The notes below the pieces were generated by a model. That model ran no database searches. It saw only the letters and a list, made by a program, of their open reading frames with translations, and had not been told where the DNA came from. Made by a program: the position numbers and the translations under genes. Below, in pieces: positions 1 to 6,135 of a DNA stretch of 7,308 nt (the stretch's first letter is position 1; the number at the start of each line of letters is the position of its first letter). Where the stretch lies: the NCBI GenBank assembly GCA_029776555.1, contig JAKOSZ010000181.1:1-7308 (forward strand), read 5' to 3'. Source of the stretch: Bacillota bacterium (GTDB taxonomy: Bacteria > Bacillota > Clostridia > Acetivibrionales > JAKOSZ01).

Positions 1-10
1 CCTTTTCCAT
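1..10 (-). CDS. Start of an unidentified gene, cut by the left edge
   Basis: Reading leftward on the minus strand, an ATG at 10-8 is followed by codons for Glu and Lys before the window ends. It is preceded by a perfect AAGGAGG ribosome site at 21-15, four bases from the ATG. Only Met-Glu-Lys is visible, so no function can be given. It lies 85 bp downstream of the exporter operon on the same strand with no obvious terminator between, so it may be a third gene of that transcript. The strong ribosome site is the only evidence that this is a real start. Confidence 0.5.
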
Positions 11-95
11 AGCCCCTCCTTAACACCGTCGTATTTTATTTATACCCTCAGATAAAAGAAATTAACGGGATTATAAATTAAACCCCAAACAAGCC
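11..95 (-). other. Short intergenic spacer after the exporter operon
   Basis: This AT-rich spacer lies between the TGA of the 606-residue ABC half and the ATG at the left edge. I see no hairpin followed by a T-run and no convincing -35/-10 pair. Only the AAGGAGG at 21-15 stands out. Read-through from the ABC operon into the next gene is therefore plausible. Confidence 0.5.
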
Positions 96-1916
96 TCACA
101 CCGCTTCCAGGAACTTAAACTGGGACATGTAGAGCTCATAGTAAGCCCCCCTCTTCTTCATAAGCTCTTCATGGTTCCCCACCTCTATTATCCTGTGGTT
201 GTCGATGTAGAAAATTTTACTGGCGTTCTTTATGGTAGACAGCCTGTGGGCAATGATAAAGGAGGTCCTTCCTTTAAGCAGCCTCTCCAATCCGGCCTGC
301 ACGGCGACTTCGGTCTCGGTGTCGATACTGGAAGTGGCTTCGTCCAGGATAAGGATTCTCGGGTCTGCCAGCAGGGCCCTGGCAAAGGATATAAGCTGTC
401 TCTGACCGACGGAAAGCCTGGTGCCCCTCTCATTGACCTGGGTGTTGTAGCCCTCTTCCATTTTCATGATAAAGTCGTGGGCTTTTACCGCTTTGGCGGC
501 TTCCATCACTTCCTCGTCGCTGGCGTCCAGTTTTCCGTACCTTATATTGTCCATTACGGTTCCTGAGAAGATGAAGGTGTCCTGGAGCATTATACCCATC
601 TGTCTCCTCAGAGACTTTAACTTCACATCTCTTAAGTCAATACCGTCTATCAGCACCTTACCGCCGGTGACATCGTAAAAACGGCTCAGGAGGTTGACAA
701 TGGTGGTTTTGCCGGCGCCGGTGGGGCCAACCAGGGCGATGGCCTCGCCGCTGTTGACTTTGAAGCTTATGTTATCCAGGACCAGGTTGCTGTTTTCTTC
801 ATACCTGAAGCTCACGTTCCTGAATTCCACGTCTCCCTTTATTTCGGGCATTTCAATGGCACCGGGCATATCCGCCACTGTCGGTTTTTCGTCCAAAGTC
901 TCGAATATCCTTTCCAGGTAAGCCACGGCGGTGATAATCTGGTTGTAGAAGTTCCCAAGGTTTATTATGGGCTGCCAGAAGCGCCAGATGTACTGCACAA
1001 AAGCCACCAGCACCCCTACCGTAACTCCCCTGTCCAGCCAGGACACCCCTATAACGTAGATGAGGCATATGCTTATGAGGGACAGGTTGTCTATCATGGG
1101 CCACATTATTATCTGGCTCTTGATATAGGAAATCCAGGCGCTCCTGTAATCCGAATTCAGCCTTTCAAAAATGGAGAGATTGACTTCCTCCCTGGCAAAG
1201 GACTGGGTAACCTTTATGCCGTTTAAGCTCTCATGGATATAGGCGTTGAGGTTTGAAAGCTTGGAAGACATCCGCTGGGACCTTCTGCGCTGTACGTTTT
1301 TTATAAACATGACTGCCGTGATGAGAACCGGCAGCCCTGCCGTGCATATTAAAGTGAGCCTGACATCTATGATTAACATGAAAACCAGTATAAACACCAG
1401 GCTGAAGGAGTCGATGATTACGTTCACTATACCGTTGGAGAGAAGGTCGCTTAAAGAGTTGACGTAGTTTACCACCCTCACCAGTATTTTCCCGTGGGGC
1501 CTGTTGTCGTAATAGGTAAAGGGCAGCTCCTGCAGGTGATTGAAAAGATCCAGCCTGAGGTCGTGGATTATGCTCTGCCCCGTTTCACTCATTATTCTGA
1601 GCCTTATCTTTATGCAGACCCCGATAACCGCCAACAGCGCCAGGAAGAGGAGCGAGAGCAGCAAAATCCCCAGTATGCTCCGCCTTATGGCATCCCCATC
1701 GGGAACCCCGTCAGTCAGCGGCTCAAGGTAGCTGTCTATGGCCACTTTGGTTATAAAAGGGCCAAGGAGTCCGGCTATGCTGGAAACAATCATCAGAAAT
1801 ATGGTAATGAGAATGTTCTTCCAGTAGGGCTTTACGTACTTCAAAACCCTTATAATGTGTTTCTTGTTAAACTTGACCTGCAAATCCTCATCAATGTCAA
1901 ACTTGTTCCTTGCCAC
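96..1916 (-). CDS. Heterodimeric ABC exporter, half with the catalytic Walker B Glu
   Basis: A 606-residue fused membrane and ATPase half-transporter. Predicted membrane helices lie around residues 33-55, 80-103, 160-185, 186-205, 268-290 and 295-315, and the nucleotide-binding domain covers about 360-600. Visible motifs are A-loop Tyr372, Walker A 397-405 (GPTGAGKTT), Q-loop Gln445, signature 501-505 reading LSVGQ instead of LSGGQ, Walker B 521-526 with catalytic Glu526, D-loop 529-532 and switch His557. The start is GTG at 1916, immediately after the TAA of the upstream half, with AGAGGTGG (1929-1922) inside the end of that gene, so the two are probably translationally coupled. The length and the deviant signature match the BmrD/TM288-type partner of heterodimeric multidrug-type exporters. 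It should pair with the 582-residue half in the cytoplasmic membrane and export a hydrophobic compound, peptide or lipid. The substrate cannot be told from sequence. Confidence 0.95.
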   Translation of the reverse strand: MARNKFDIDEDLQVKFNKKHIIRVLKYVKPYWKNILITIFLMIVSSIAGLLGPFITKVAIDSYLEPLTDGVPDGDAIRRSILGILLLSLLFLALLAVIGVCIKIRLRIMSETGQSIIHDLRLDLFNHLQELPFTYYDNRPHGKILVRVVNYVNSLSDLLSNGIVNVIIDSFSLVFILVFMLIIDVRLTLICTAGLPVLITAVMFIKNVQRRRSQRMSSKLSNLNAYIHESLNGIKVTQSFAREEVNLSIFERLNSDYRSAWISYIKSQIIMWPMIDNLSLISICLIYVIGVSWLDRGVTVGVLVAFVQYIWRFWQPIINLGNFYNQIITAVAYLERIFETLDEKPTVADMPGAIEMPEIKGDVEFRNVSFRYEENSNLVLDNISFKVNSGEAIALVGPTGAGKTTIVNLLSRFYDVTGGKVLIDGIDLRDVKLKSLRRQMGIMLQDTFIFSGTVMDNIRYGKLDASDEEVMEAAKAVKAHDFIMKMEEGYNTQVNERGTRLSVGQRQLISFARALLADPRILILDEATSSIDTETEVAVQAGLERLLKGRTSFIIAHRLSTIKNASKIFYIDNHRIIEVGNHEELMKKRGAYYELYMSQFKFLEAV

Positions 1917-3665
1917 TTATACCACCTCTTTTGCCGCCGAATTGTCAAAGTCCCCTACCTGCGTTTCGTACACTTTGCGGTAATAGCCGTTCTCTTTTAA
2001 GAGCTGGTCATGCTTACCCCTTTCAACTATTCTTCCCTTGTCCAGCACTAGGATCAGATCGGCGTTTTTAACCGAGGATATCCTGTGGGCTATAATAAAG
2101 GTGGTCTTGTTTTTCAGGGCGGACTTGAGCATCTTCTGTATTTCGAACTCGGTCTCTACGTCCACGCTGGACGTGGTGTCGTCCAGTATCAGAATGGCCG
2201 GGTCTTTCAATATGGCCCTGGCCAGGGCCATCCTCTGCTTCTGGCCGCCTGAGAGCCCTACCCCTCTTTCGCCGATTATGGTGTCGTAGCCCTCGGGCAT
2301 TTGGGTAATAAAGTCCGAAGCCGAAGCTATGCCGGCTGCCCATTCCACCTTTTCCATGGGGGCTTCGGGCTCCCCGTAGGCTATGTTGCCTTCAATGGTA
2401 TCCGAAAAGAGGAACACGTCCTGCATGGCCACCGCAATACCGGAGCGCAGGTGCCTTAAGTCATATTCCTTCACGTTTTTCCCGTCGATTAATACCTCAC
2501 CCTCGGTACAGTCGTAGAACCTGGGTATGAGGCTCACAAGGGTAGACTTGCCCGAACCGGTGGGGCCCACAATGGCGATGGTCTGGCCGGGTTTTGCGGA
2601 AAAACTTATGTCCTCCAGCACCTTCTCCTCGCCATAGGAGAAGCTGACATTCTTAAACTCGACGGCTCCTGTTATCTCCTCTTCCACCGGATCCGGCAGG
2701 GTGTTTTTAACCTTAGGCTCTGCCTTTAAAAGGGAGATAATTTTCACCGAGGAGGCGGCAAACCTCTGTATGTCGTTTATCAGCCAGCCGGCCATTCTCA
2801 TCGGGTCATTCAGGACCCAGGCGTAGCCATTGAACATGACCAGTTGTCCCAGGGAAAGCCGGCCGTATATCACCATTATCCCGCCGATGAGAAGGTTTAT
2901 CACCGACAGGGAACCTGCCAGGACTTCCAGAAAGGGAAGGTGTTTGCCCCATATTCTTGCCGCCTGCATGTTCTTCTCTTTGAAAGCCAGGTTTTCCTTT
3001 TCAAACTTTTCGATTTCGTAACTCTCCCTTGCAAAAGCCTTTACAACCCTGTTGCCGCTTATATTCTCCTGCGCAACGGAATTCAGCCTGGCAAACTGCT
3101 CCCGTATGGCAAAAAAGGCAGGCCTCACTTCCTTGGCTAGCCTGAAAGCTATGGTCCCGATGGCGGGGGTCAGGGTCAGCAGGGCCAGCGTAAGGGGCAC
3201 ATTGGTCCTAAAGAGCATTACAAGGCCGAAAATCAGGACTATGCACCTCTCAAAGACAGCATAGATCACAAAACTGAAAAAATGCCTTACGGCTTCCAGG
3301 TCCCCCGTCATTCTGGCCATGATATCCCCGGTGCGGTTTTTGTTAAGAAACTCAAAATCCAGCTCCTGGAGCTTGGAGTATATAATCATCCTCAGCTTAA
3401 AGACCGTGTTTTGGGAGATGTTTTCAAAGGTCAGCTGCTGTAAGTATCTTAACAGGGATCTTACCAGGGTGGTTATTGCCATTATTGAGATGAGCTTAAT
3501 GAGCAGTTCTTTTTCATTTCCCTCAATTACCCTGTCCACTATCTGGCCTGACACATACGGGTTTACCATGTTGAGGGCGGTTATCAAAACAATAAGGAAA
3601 AGGCCGAACAAAATTCTGTACCTGTACTCCCTGGCAATATTCCATATCCATTTAAACGATTCCAT
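1917..3665 (-). CDS. Heterodimeric ABC exporter, half with degenerate Walker B
   Basis: A 582-residue half-transporter and the first gene of the exporter operon. Membrane helices lie around 16-38, 54-76, 130-152, 155-177, 245-268 and 272-290. The ATPase domain runs from about 334 to 570. Motifs are A-loop Tyr344, Walker A 367-375 (GPTGSGKST), Q-loop Gln415, canonical signature LSGGQ 471-475, Walker B 491-496 ending Asp-Asp, so Asp496 replaces the catalytic Glu, D-loop 499-502 and switch His527. The Asp substitution marks the non-hydrolytic half in the BmrC/TM287 family. The start chosen is ATG 3665, five bases after a perfect AAGGAGG (3677-3671). The frame stays open upstream to a TTG at 3713, but that would add 16 unsupported residues and has no comparable ribosome site. 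It overlaps nothing and abuts the next half with zero spacing. It is divergent from the AraC-type regulator, which may control it (inference). Substrate unknown. Confidence 0.95.
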   Translation of the reverse strand: MESFKWIWNIAREYRYRILFGLFLIVLITALNMVNPYVSGQIVDRVIEGNEKELLIKLISIMAITTLVRSLLRYLQQLTFENISQNTVFKLRMIIYSKLQELDFEFLNKNRTGDIMARMTGDLEAVRHFFSFVIYAVFERCIVLIFGLVMLFRTNVPLTLALLTLTPAIGTIAFRLAKEVRPAFFAIREQFARLNSVAQENISGNRVVKAFARESYEIEKFEKENLAFKEKNMQAARIWGKHLPFLEVLAGSLSVINLLIGGIMVIYGRLSLGQLVMFNGYAWVLNDPMRMAGWLINDIQRFAASSVKIISLLKAEPKVKNTLPDPVEEEITGAVEFKNVSFSYGEEKVLEDISFSAKPGQTIAIVGPTGSGKSTLVSLIPRFYDCTEGEVLIDGKNVKEYDLRHLRSGIAVAMQDVFLFSDTIEGNIAYGEPEAPMEKVEWAAGIASASDFITQMPEGYDTIIGERGVGLSGGQKQRMALARAILKDPAILILDDTTSSVDVETEFEIQKMLKSALKNKTTFIIAHRISSVKNADLILVLDKGRIVERGKHDQLLKENGYYRKVYETQVGDFDNSAAKEVV

Positions 3666-3670
3666 ATTTT

Positions 3671-3677
3671 CCTCCTT
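3671..3677 (-). promoter_or_regulatory. Ribosome binding site fixing the exporter start
   Basis: The minus strand reads AAGGAGG here, five bases before the ATG at 3665. It rules in favour of that ATG over the upstream in-frame TTG at 3713. Confidence 0.85.
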
Positions 3678-3750
3678 CGTAACTGTCAGTACTGCGGCTT
3701 TTCGTCTCTGCAACTGCGGACTACAGGCATTAACAGTTTAAACATTATGT

Positions 3751-3778
3751 ATTATACGTAAATAAAGTTAAATGTACA
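3751..3778 (-). promoter_or_regulatory. Probable promoter of the ABC exporter operon
   Basis: On the minus strand TGTACA (3778-3773, four of six matches to the housekeeping -35) is followed after 16 bp by a perfect TATAAT (3756-3751). Transcription would start near 3744, giving a leader of about 80 bases before the ATG at 3665. The perfect -10 in the correct orientation is the main support. The -35 is weak, which would suit a promoter needing an activator (inference). Confidence 0.55.
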
Positions 3779-3825
3779 TTATTATTTTAGTGATGTATAT
3801 TCTTATACTACCTGTTTTTTTAAAG

Positions 3826-3968
3826 TTGGCAAGACCCACTCCCTTTTGGTTAAAAGCTGAAACGCTGCACCGGACTCCCGTTCCTTGTCCTAAAAGCTTC
3901 CCCTTACCTCCGCTTAAGCGGCCCAGGGCTTCCCGGCGCTCCCTTTGCCAGGGATAGGATATTGCCAA
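3826..3968. repeat. GC-rich segment framed by a 7-bp inverted repeat
   Basis: TTGGCAA at 3826-3832 and its exact complement TTGCCAA at 3962-3968 bracket about 130 bp that are clearly richer in G and C than the AT-rich DNA on either side. Inside lies a perfect 12-bp palindrome, CCGCTTAAGCGG, at 3910-3921, and several short runs able to pair. The right arm overlaps the -35 element of the regulator promoter. No direct target duplication is evident outside the arms, and no known riboswitch core could be matched on either strand. It may be a folded RNA, an operator region or a small inserted element. The arms alone could be chance. Confidence 0.4.
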
Positions 3969-3989
3969 AGCAAGAAAAAATAATATAAT
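3962..3989 (+). promoter_or_regulatory. Probable promoter of the AraC-family regulator
   Basis: TTGCCA (3962-3967, five of six matches to -35) is followed after 16 bp by TATAAT (3984-3989), a perfect -10. Start of transcription would be near 3996, leaving a leader of about 20 bases that contains the ribosome site at 4004-4010. Confidence 0.65.
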
Positions 3990-4003
3990 ATTATTATGTA
4001 AAT

Positions 4004-4010
4004 GGAGTGA
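4004..4010 (+). promoter_or_regulatory. Ribosome binding site fixing the regulator start
   Basis: GGAGTGA lies five bases before the ATG at 4016. An in-frame GTG at 4007 falls inside this site, so it is unlikely to be the start. Confidence 0.75.
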
Positions 4011-4015
4011 TATTT

Positions 4016-4879
4016 ATGAAAGATATCGGACTAAGCGCCGAAGCATTTAACCCTAAGGTGCTTTACGTCTCAAAACATAGAACTGCAGGTCCCAGCAAGG
4101 TCGCAACCCATAAGCACGATTTTGCGTCCGTAATTTGTGTACTGTCCGGTGCTTGCACCTATAATATAGGTAACGAGTCATACCCGGCTAAGAAAGGAAA
4201 CGTAATCGTTTTAAACCCCGGAGTTAGCCACGGAAAAACTCTGGCGCAAAATGAAGAGGTAAACGAGTTTCACATCGGCTTCAGCAATATCTATATTAAA
4301 AATTTGCCCCGGGATTACCTCATTGGCGGCGACAATTGCCCCGTGGTGAGCCTCTCCAAGTATGAAGCGGATTTTTTTAAGTGCTGCAATGAGATAATTG
4401 CCGAACAGGAGAAGAATGACCCCGGCCTGGACCTTATTATTAAGTCCCAGGTAATGAGGCTCATTGCCATCCTCTTAAAGAGCATATACATTTTTGAACC
4501 CCGGTCGGTGGACAACGGGAGATATGGCAACCTCAGCGGTTTTGAGCCCAACGACAGGACCAATATCGTAAACTCCATACTTATGTACATCAATGAAAAC
4601 TACATGAAAAACATATCCCTTGATAAAATATCCAGAAACACCTACTTAAGTCCCGTCTACATCTCCAAGATATTTAAGGAGGAAACGGGGGACTCGCCGA
4701 TAAACCATTTGATAAAGGTGCGCCTTTCAAAGGCCAAGGAACTCCTTGAACAGGGCAATACTTCCGTAAAGGCCGTTTCAAAAAGCGTGGGCTACCATGA
4801 CGCCTACTATTTCAGCAAACTCTTTAAGAAGTATTACGGTTTGCCCCCTTCCAAGCTCTTAAAAGATAACAGCCTGTAA
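4016..4879 (+). CDS. AraC-family transcriptional regulator, cupin sensor type
   Basis: A 287-residue DNA-binding regulator of the usual AraC/XylS length. The N-terminal half (about 18-95) has the cupin pattern of sugar-sensing members, with His32 and His34 in an HKH motif, a turn near 60-70 (GNVIVLNPG) and His72. The C-terminal 100 residues form the double helix-turn-helix: the first around 200-222 with LSPVYISKIFKEETG, the second around 249-271 with the family hallmark GY plus YYFSKLFKKYYG, followed by PP at 277-278. The start ATG 4016 is set by GGAGTGA at 4004-4010. It is transcribed away from the ABC exporter operon and toward the sugar operon. By family precedent it likely binds a small sugar or metabolite and activates a nearby operon, but which of the two neighbours it controls is not shown by the sequence. 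Confidence 0.93.
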   Translation: MKDIGLSAEAFNPKVLYVSKHRTAGPSKVATHKHDFASVICVLSGACTYNIGNESYPAKKGNVIVLNPGVSHGKTLAQNEEVNEFHIGFSNIYIKNLPRDYLIGGDNCPVVSLSKYEADFFKCCNEIIAEQEKNDPGLDLIIKSQVMRLIAILLKSIYIFEPRSVDNGRYGNLSGFEPNDRTNIVNSILMYINENYMKNISLDKISRNTYLSPVYISKIFKEETGDSPINHLIKVRLSKAKELLEQGNTSVKAVSKSVGYHDAYYFSKLFKKYYGLPPSKLLKDNSL

Positions 4880-4910
4880 AAAAGGAACTTGCCTTTTAAA
4901 GGCAAGTTCC
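4878..4910 (-). terminator. Intrinsic terminator of the minus-strand sugar operon
   Basis: Positions 4884-4896 and 4898-4910 form a perfect 13-bp inverted repeat around one central base, giving a stem of 10 or more pairs. On the minus strand it is followed at once by six T (complement of 4883-4878). That is the standard layout for transcripts coming from the right. On the plus strand no T-run follows, so it is a weaker stop for the regulator transcript, whose TAA (4877-4879) overlaps the A-run. Confidence 0.85.
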
Positions 4911-5043
4911 AACGGTCACGCTAACACGCGCCCTTTCATCCCCTATCCGGACAATCCTGTCTTTTGCGTCTATATAGCGCCGACTTTTTTGTGTTGATAG
5001 TTCCGTCTTTTATATGTCATAATAAGTCCGTCTTTTTTTACGT
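4911..5043. other. Convergent intergenic region, 3' trailer of the sugar operon
   Basis: This region lies between the terminator hairpin and the oxidoreductase stop codon. It contains most of a degenerate direct repeat array. It would be an unusually long, patterned 3' trailer of the minus-strand mRNA. I find no gene with a start and ribosome site on either strand. Confidence 0.6.
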
Positions 5044-5060
5044 CTAAATAAGCCCGTCTT
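4945..5060 (-). repeat. Array of about five degenerate direct repeats, period 23-26 bp
   Basis: Read on the minus strand, the core AAGACGG, or a near relative, recurs with its right-hand end at 5060, 5034, 5009, 4986 and 4963, giving spacings of 26, 25, 23 and 23. The first two units (5060-5040 and 5034-5014) agree at about 17 of 21 positions. The third shares AAGACGG and a following CTAT. The fourth has AAGTCGG followed by CTATATAGACGC, and the fifth (AAGACAGGATTGTCC) is the most diverged. The first unit encodes the last residues of the oxidoreductase, and the rest lie between its stop and the terminator. The alignment was made by eye. The spacing is near two helical turns or slightly more, as in tandem regulator sites, but the function is unknown. 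Confidence 0.55.
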
Positions 5061-6132
5061 CTATCATGATTTCCAGCGGAAAACGTTCCTGTTCAAGGGG
5101 AAGGTAAACCCTGTCGTGTTTGCGCGCCGATTCATAAACGGCCATAACAAGTTCGTGAGTTTTGATGGCGTATTCTATACCCAGAGGGTAATCGCCCCTG
5201 TTTCTCACATAATTGGCGAATTCCCTGAAGACATTGACATAGTCATCTCCGAAAGATTTCCCCTCCAGGTCGCTGGCCGGACGCCAACCGCCCTTCTCGT
5301 CCCATATGAGCAAGGGAGGATTGGCAGAATCCCCGCATCTCCACAGCCTGCCCTTGGTCCCAAATATCTCTATATCCTGGTAGGCCCAGCCGGGGTGAGG
5401 CAGGTTCCAGCCCATATGCCTCATTTCTCCTGTGAAAACCTCTCCCCTAATCCCATTCTTGAATCTTATAACTGCCATAGCGCCGCTTTCCACAGGATGA
5501 CCGAACCGCCAACCGGTGAAATGGCCGTAGTTTGACTTATTGGCCTCATCGGGATTGACCTTTTTTCTGAACACCTGCCCTAAAACCCATTCGGCATCCG
5601 CATTGCCGGTAAGGTAGAAAATCGAATCCACAGTATGGGTACCGTCGCTTAAGAAGTCGCCGGCGCAAATTCCCCTTATCAGATAGACATCCCCGATGGC
5701 GCCGTTTTCAATGAGCTTCCTCATAGTCCTGTAAGGAGTTGACATGCGCCTCTGGTGGCCCACAGCAAGGGCAACGCCTTTTTCCTGGCAGGCTTTATAC
5801 ATTTTCATGGTCTCTCCCATGCTTACGGCAATGGGCTTTTCACAGTATATGCCTTTAACGCCGGCCTCCACGGCTTTTAAAGTCATGGAGCAGTGGAGAA
5901 CGTTGGGCGTTGCTATGGACACCACATCGGGCTTTACTTCCTCCAGCATTTTTTCATAGTCGGTGTAAATCGGCGGATTCCCGGTCTTTTCAGCCACCTG
6001 CTGCGCCGTTTCCCGGTTCAGGTCGCAAAGGGCAACCAGCTCAAGCTCTCCCGACTTTGCAATGGCCGAGGCATGGGCACCTCCCATTCGGCAGCCCACT
6101 ACTGCTGCTCTTAAGGGCTTAGAGTTTGGCAT
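5044..6132 (-). CDS. Gfo/Idh/MocA-family NAD(P)-dependent oxidoreductase
   Basis: A 362-residue sugar or polyol dehydrogenase-like protein of normal family length. The N-terminal Rossmann domain (about 7-125) starts with strand LRAAVVG, has acidic Asp37 at the end of strand two (suggesting NAD rather than NADP), and carries the family EKP motif at 98-100 with Lys99 as the expected catalytic lysine. The C-terminal domain (about 130-345) has DGTHTVD at 163-169, where His166 and Asp169 sit in the usual substrate-binding stretch. The dinucleotide loop reads G-C-R-M-G-G-A-H at 13-20, so Arg15 replaces the second glycine of the common GxG pattern. ATG 6132 is preceded by AAGGAGG (6149-6143) inside the upstream gene, and the gap to that gene is three bases. 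The pairing with a TIM-barrel isomerase suggests oxidation or epimerisation of a cyclitol, unusual sugar or glycoside. The exact substrate is not deducible. Confidence 0.93.
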   Translation of the reverse strand: MPNSKPLRAAVVGCRMGGAHASAIAKSGELELVALCDLNRETAQQVAEKTGNPPIYTDYEKMLEEVKPDVVSIATPNVLHCSMTLKAVEAGVKGIYCEKPIAVSMGETMKMYKACQEKGVALAVGHQRRMSTPYRTMRKLIENGAIGDVYLIRGICAGDFLSDGTHTVDSIFYLTGNADAEWVLGQVFRKKVNPDEANKSNYGHFTGWRFGHPVESGAMAVIRFKNGIRGEVFTGEMRHMGWNLPHPGWAYQDIEIFGTKGRLWRCGDSANPPLLIWDEKGGWRPASDLEGKSFGDDYVNVFREFANYVRNRGDYPLGIEYAIKTHELVMAVYESARKHDRVYLPLEQERFPLEIMIEDGLI

Positions 6133-6135
6133 GTG

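Larger units (their letters stand above)
3666..4015. other. Divergent intergenic region between exporter and regulator
   Basis: This 350-bp gap separates two divergently transcribed units. From left to right it holds the exporter ribosome site and leader (3666-3744), the minus-strand promoter (3751-3778), an AT-rich stretch to about 3825, a GC-rich stretch (about 3826-3960), and the plus-strand promoter and ribosome site of the regulator (3962-4010). Short open frames cross the GC-rich part on both strands, but neither has a credible start with a ribosome site. I therefore see no gene here. Confidence 0.7.

Noticed and set aside
171..566. Long plus-strand open frames opposite the ABC genes (also 1494-2000 and 3319-3741)
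   Set aside because: They are antisense to well-supported ABC transporter genes with intact motifs and show no domain signature or ribosome site of their own.
3830..3960. Cobalamin, T-box, SAM, FMN or guanidine riboswitch in the GC-rich stretch
   Set aside because: Conserved core strings of these classes were looked for by eye on both strands and not found. Covariance-model searches would be decisive.
3768..3968. A 66-codon minus-strand frame (and a plus-strand counterpart) across the GC-rich intergenic stretch
   Set aside because: It begins at TTG with no ribosome site, runs through the regulator -35 and into AT-rich DNA, and the composition is not protein-like. The open frame is probably a by-product of the local base content.
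4890..5011. A 37-codon minus-strand open stretch after the oxidoreductase, ending with TAA inside the terminator stem
   Set aside because: It opens after a stop without any start codon or ribosome site, overlaps the repeat array and ends in the terminator. It could be a gene relic, but nothing supports that.
5116..5535. Plus-strand open frames opposite the oxidoreductase and isomerase genes
   Set aside because: They mirror coding sequence of clear enzymes on the other strand, and their translations show no recognisable motif.
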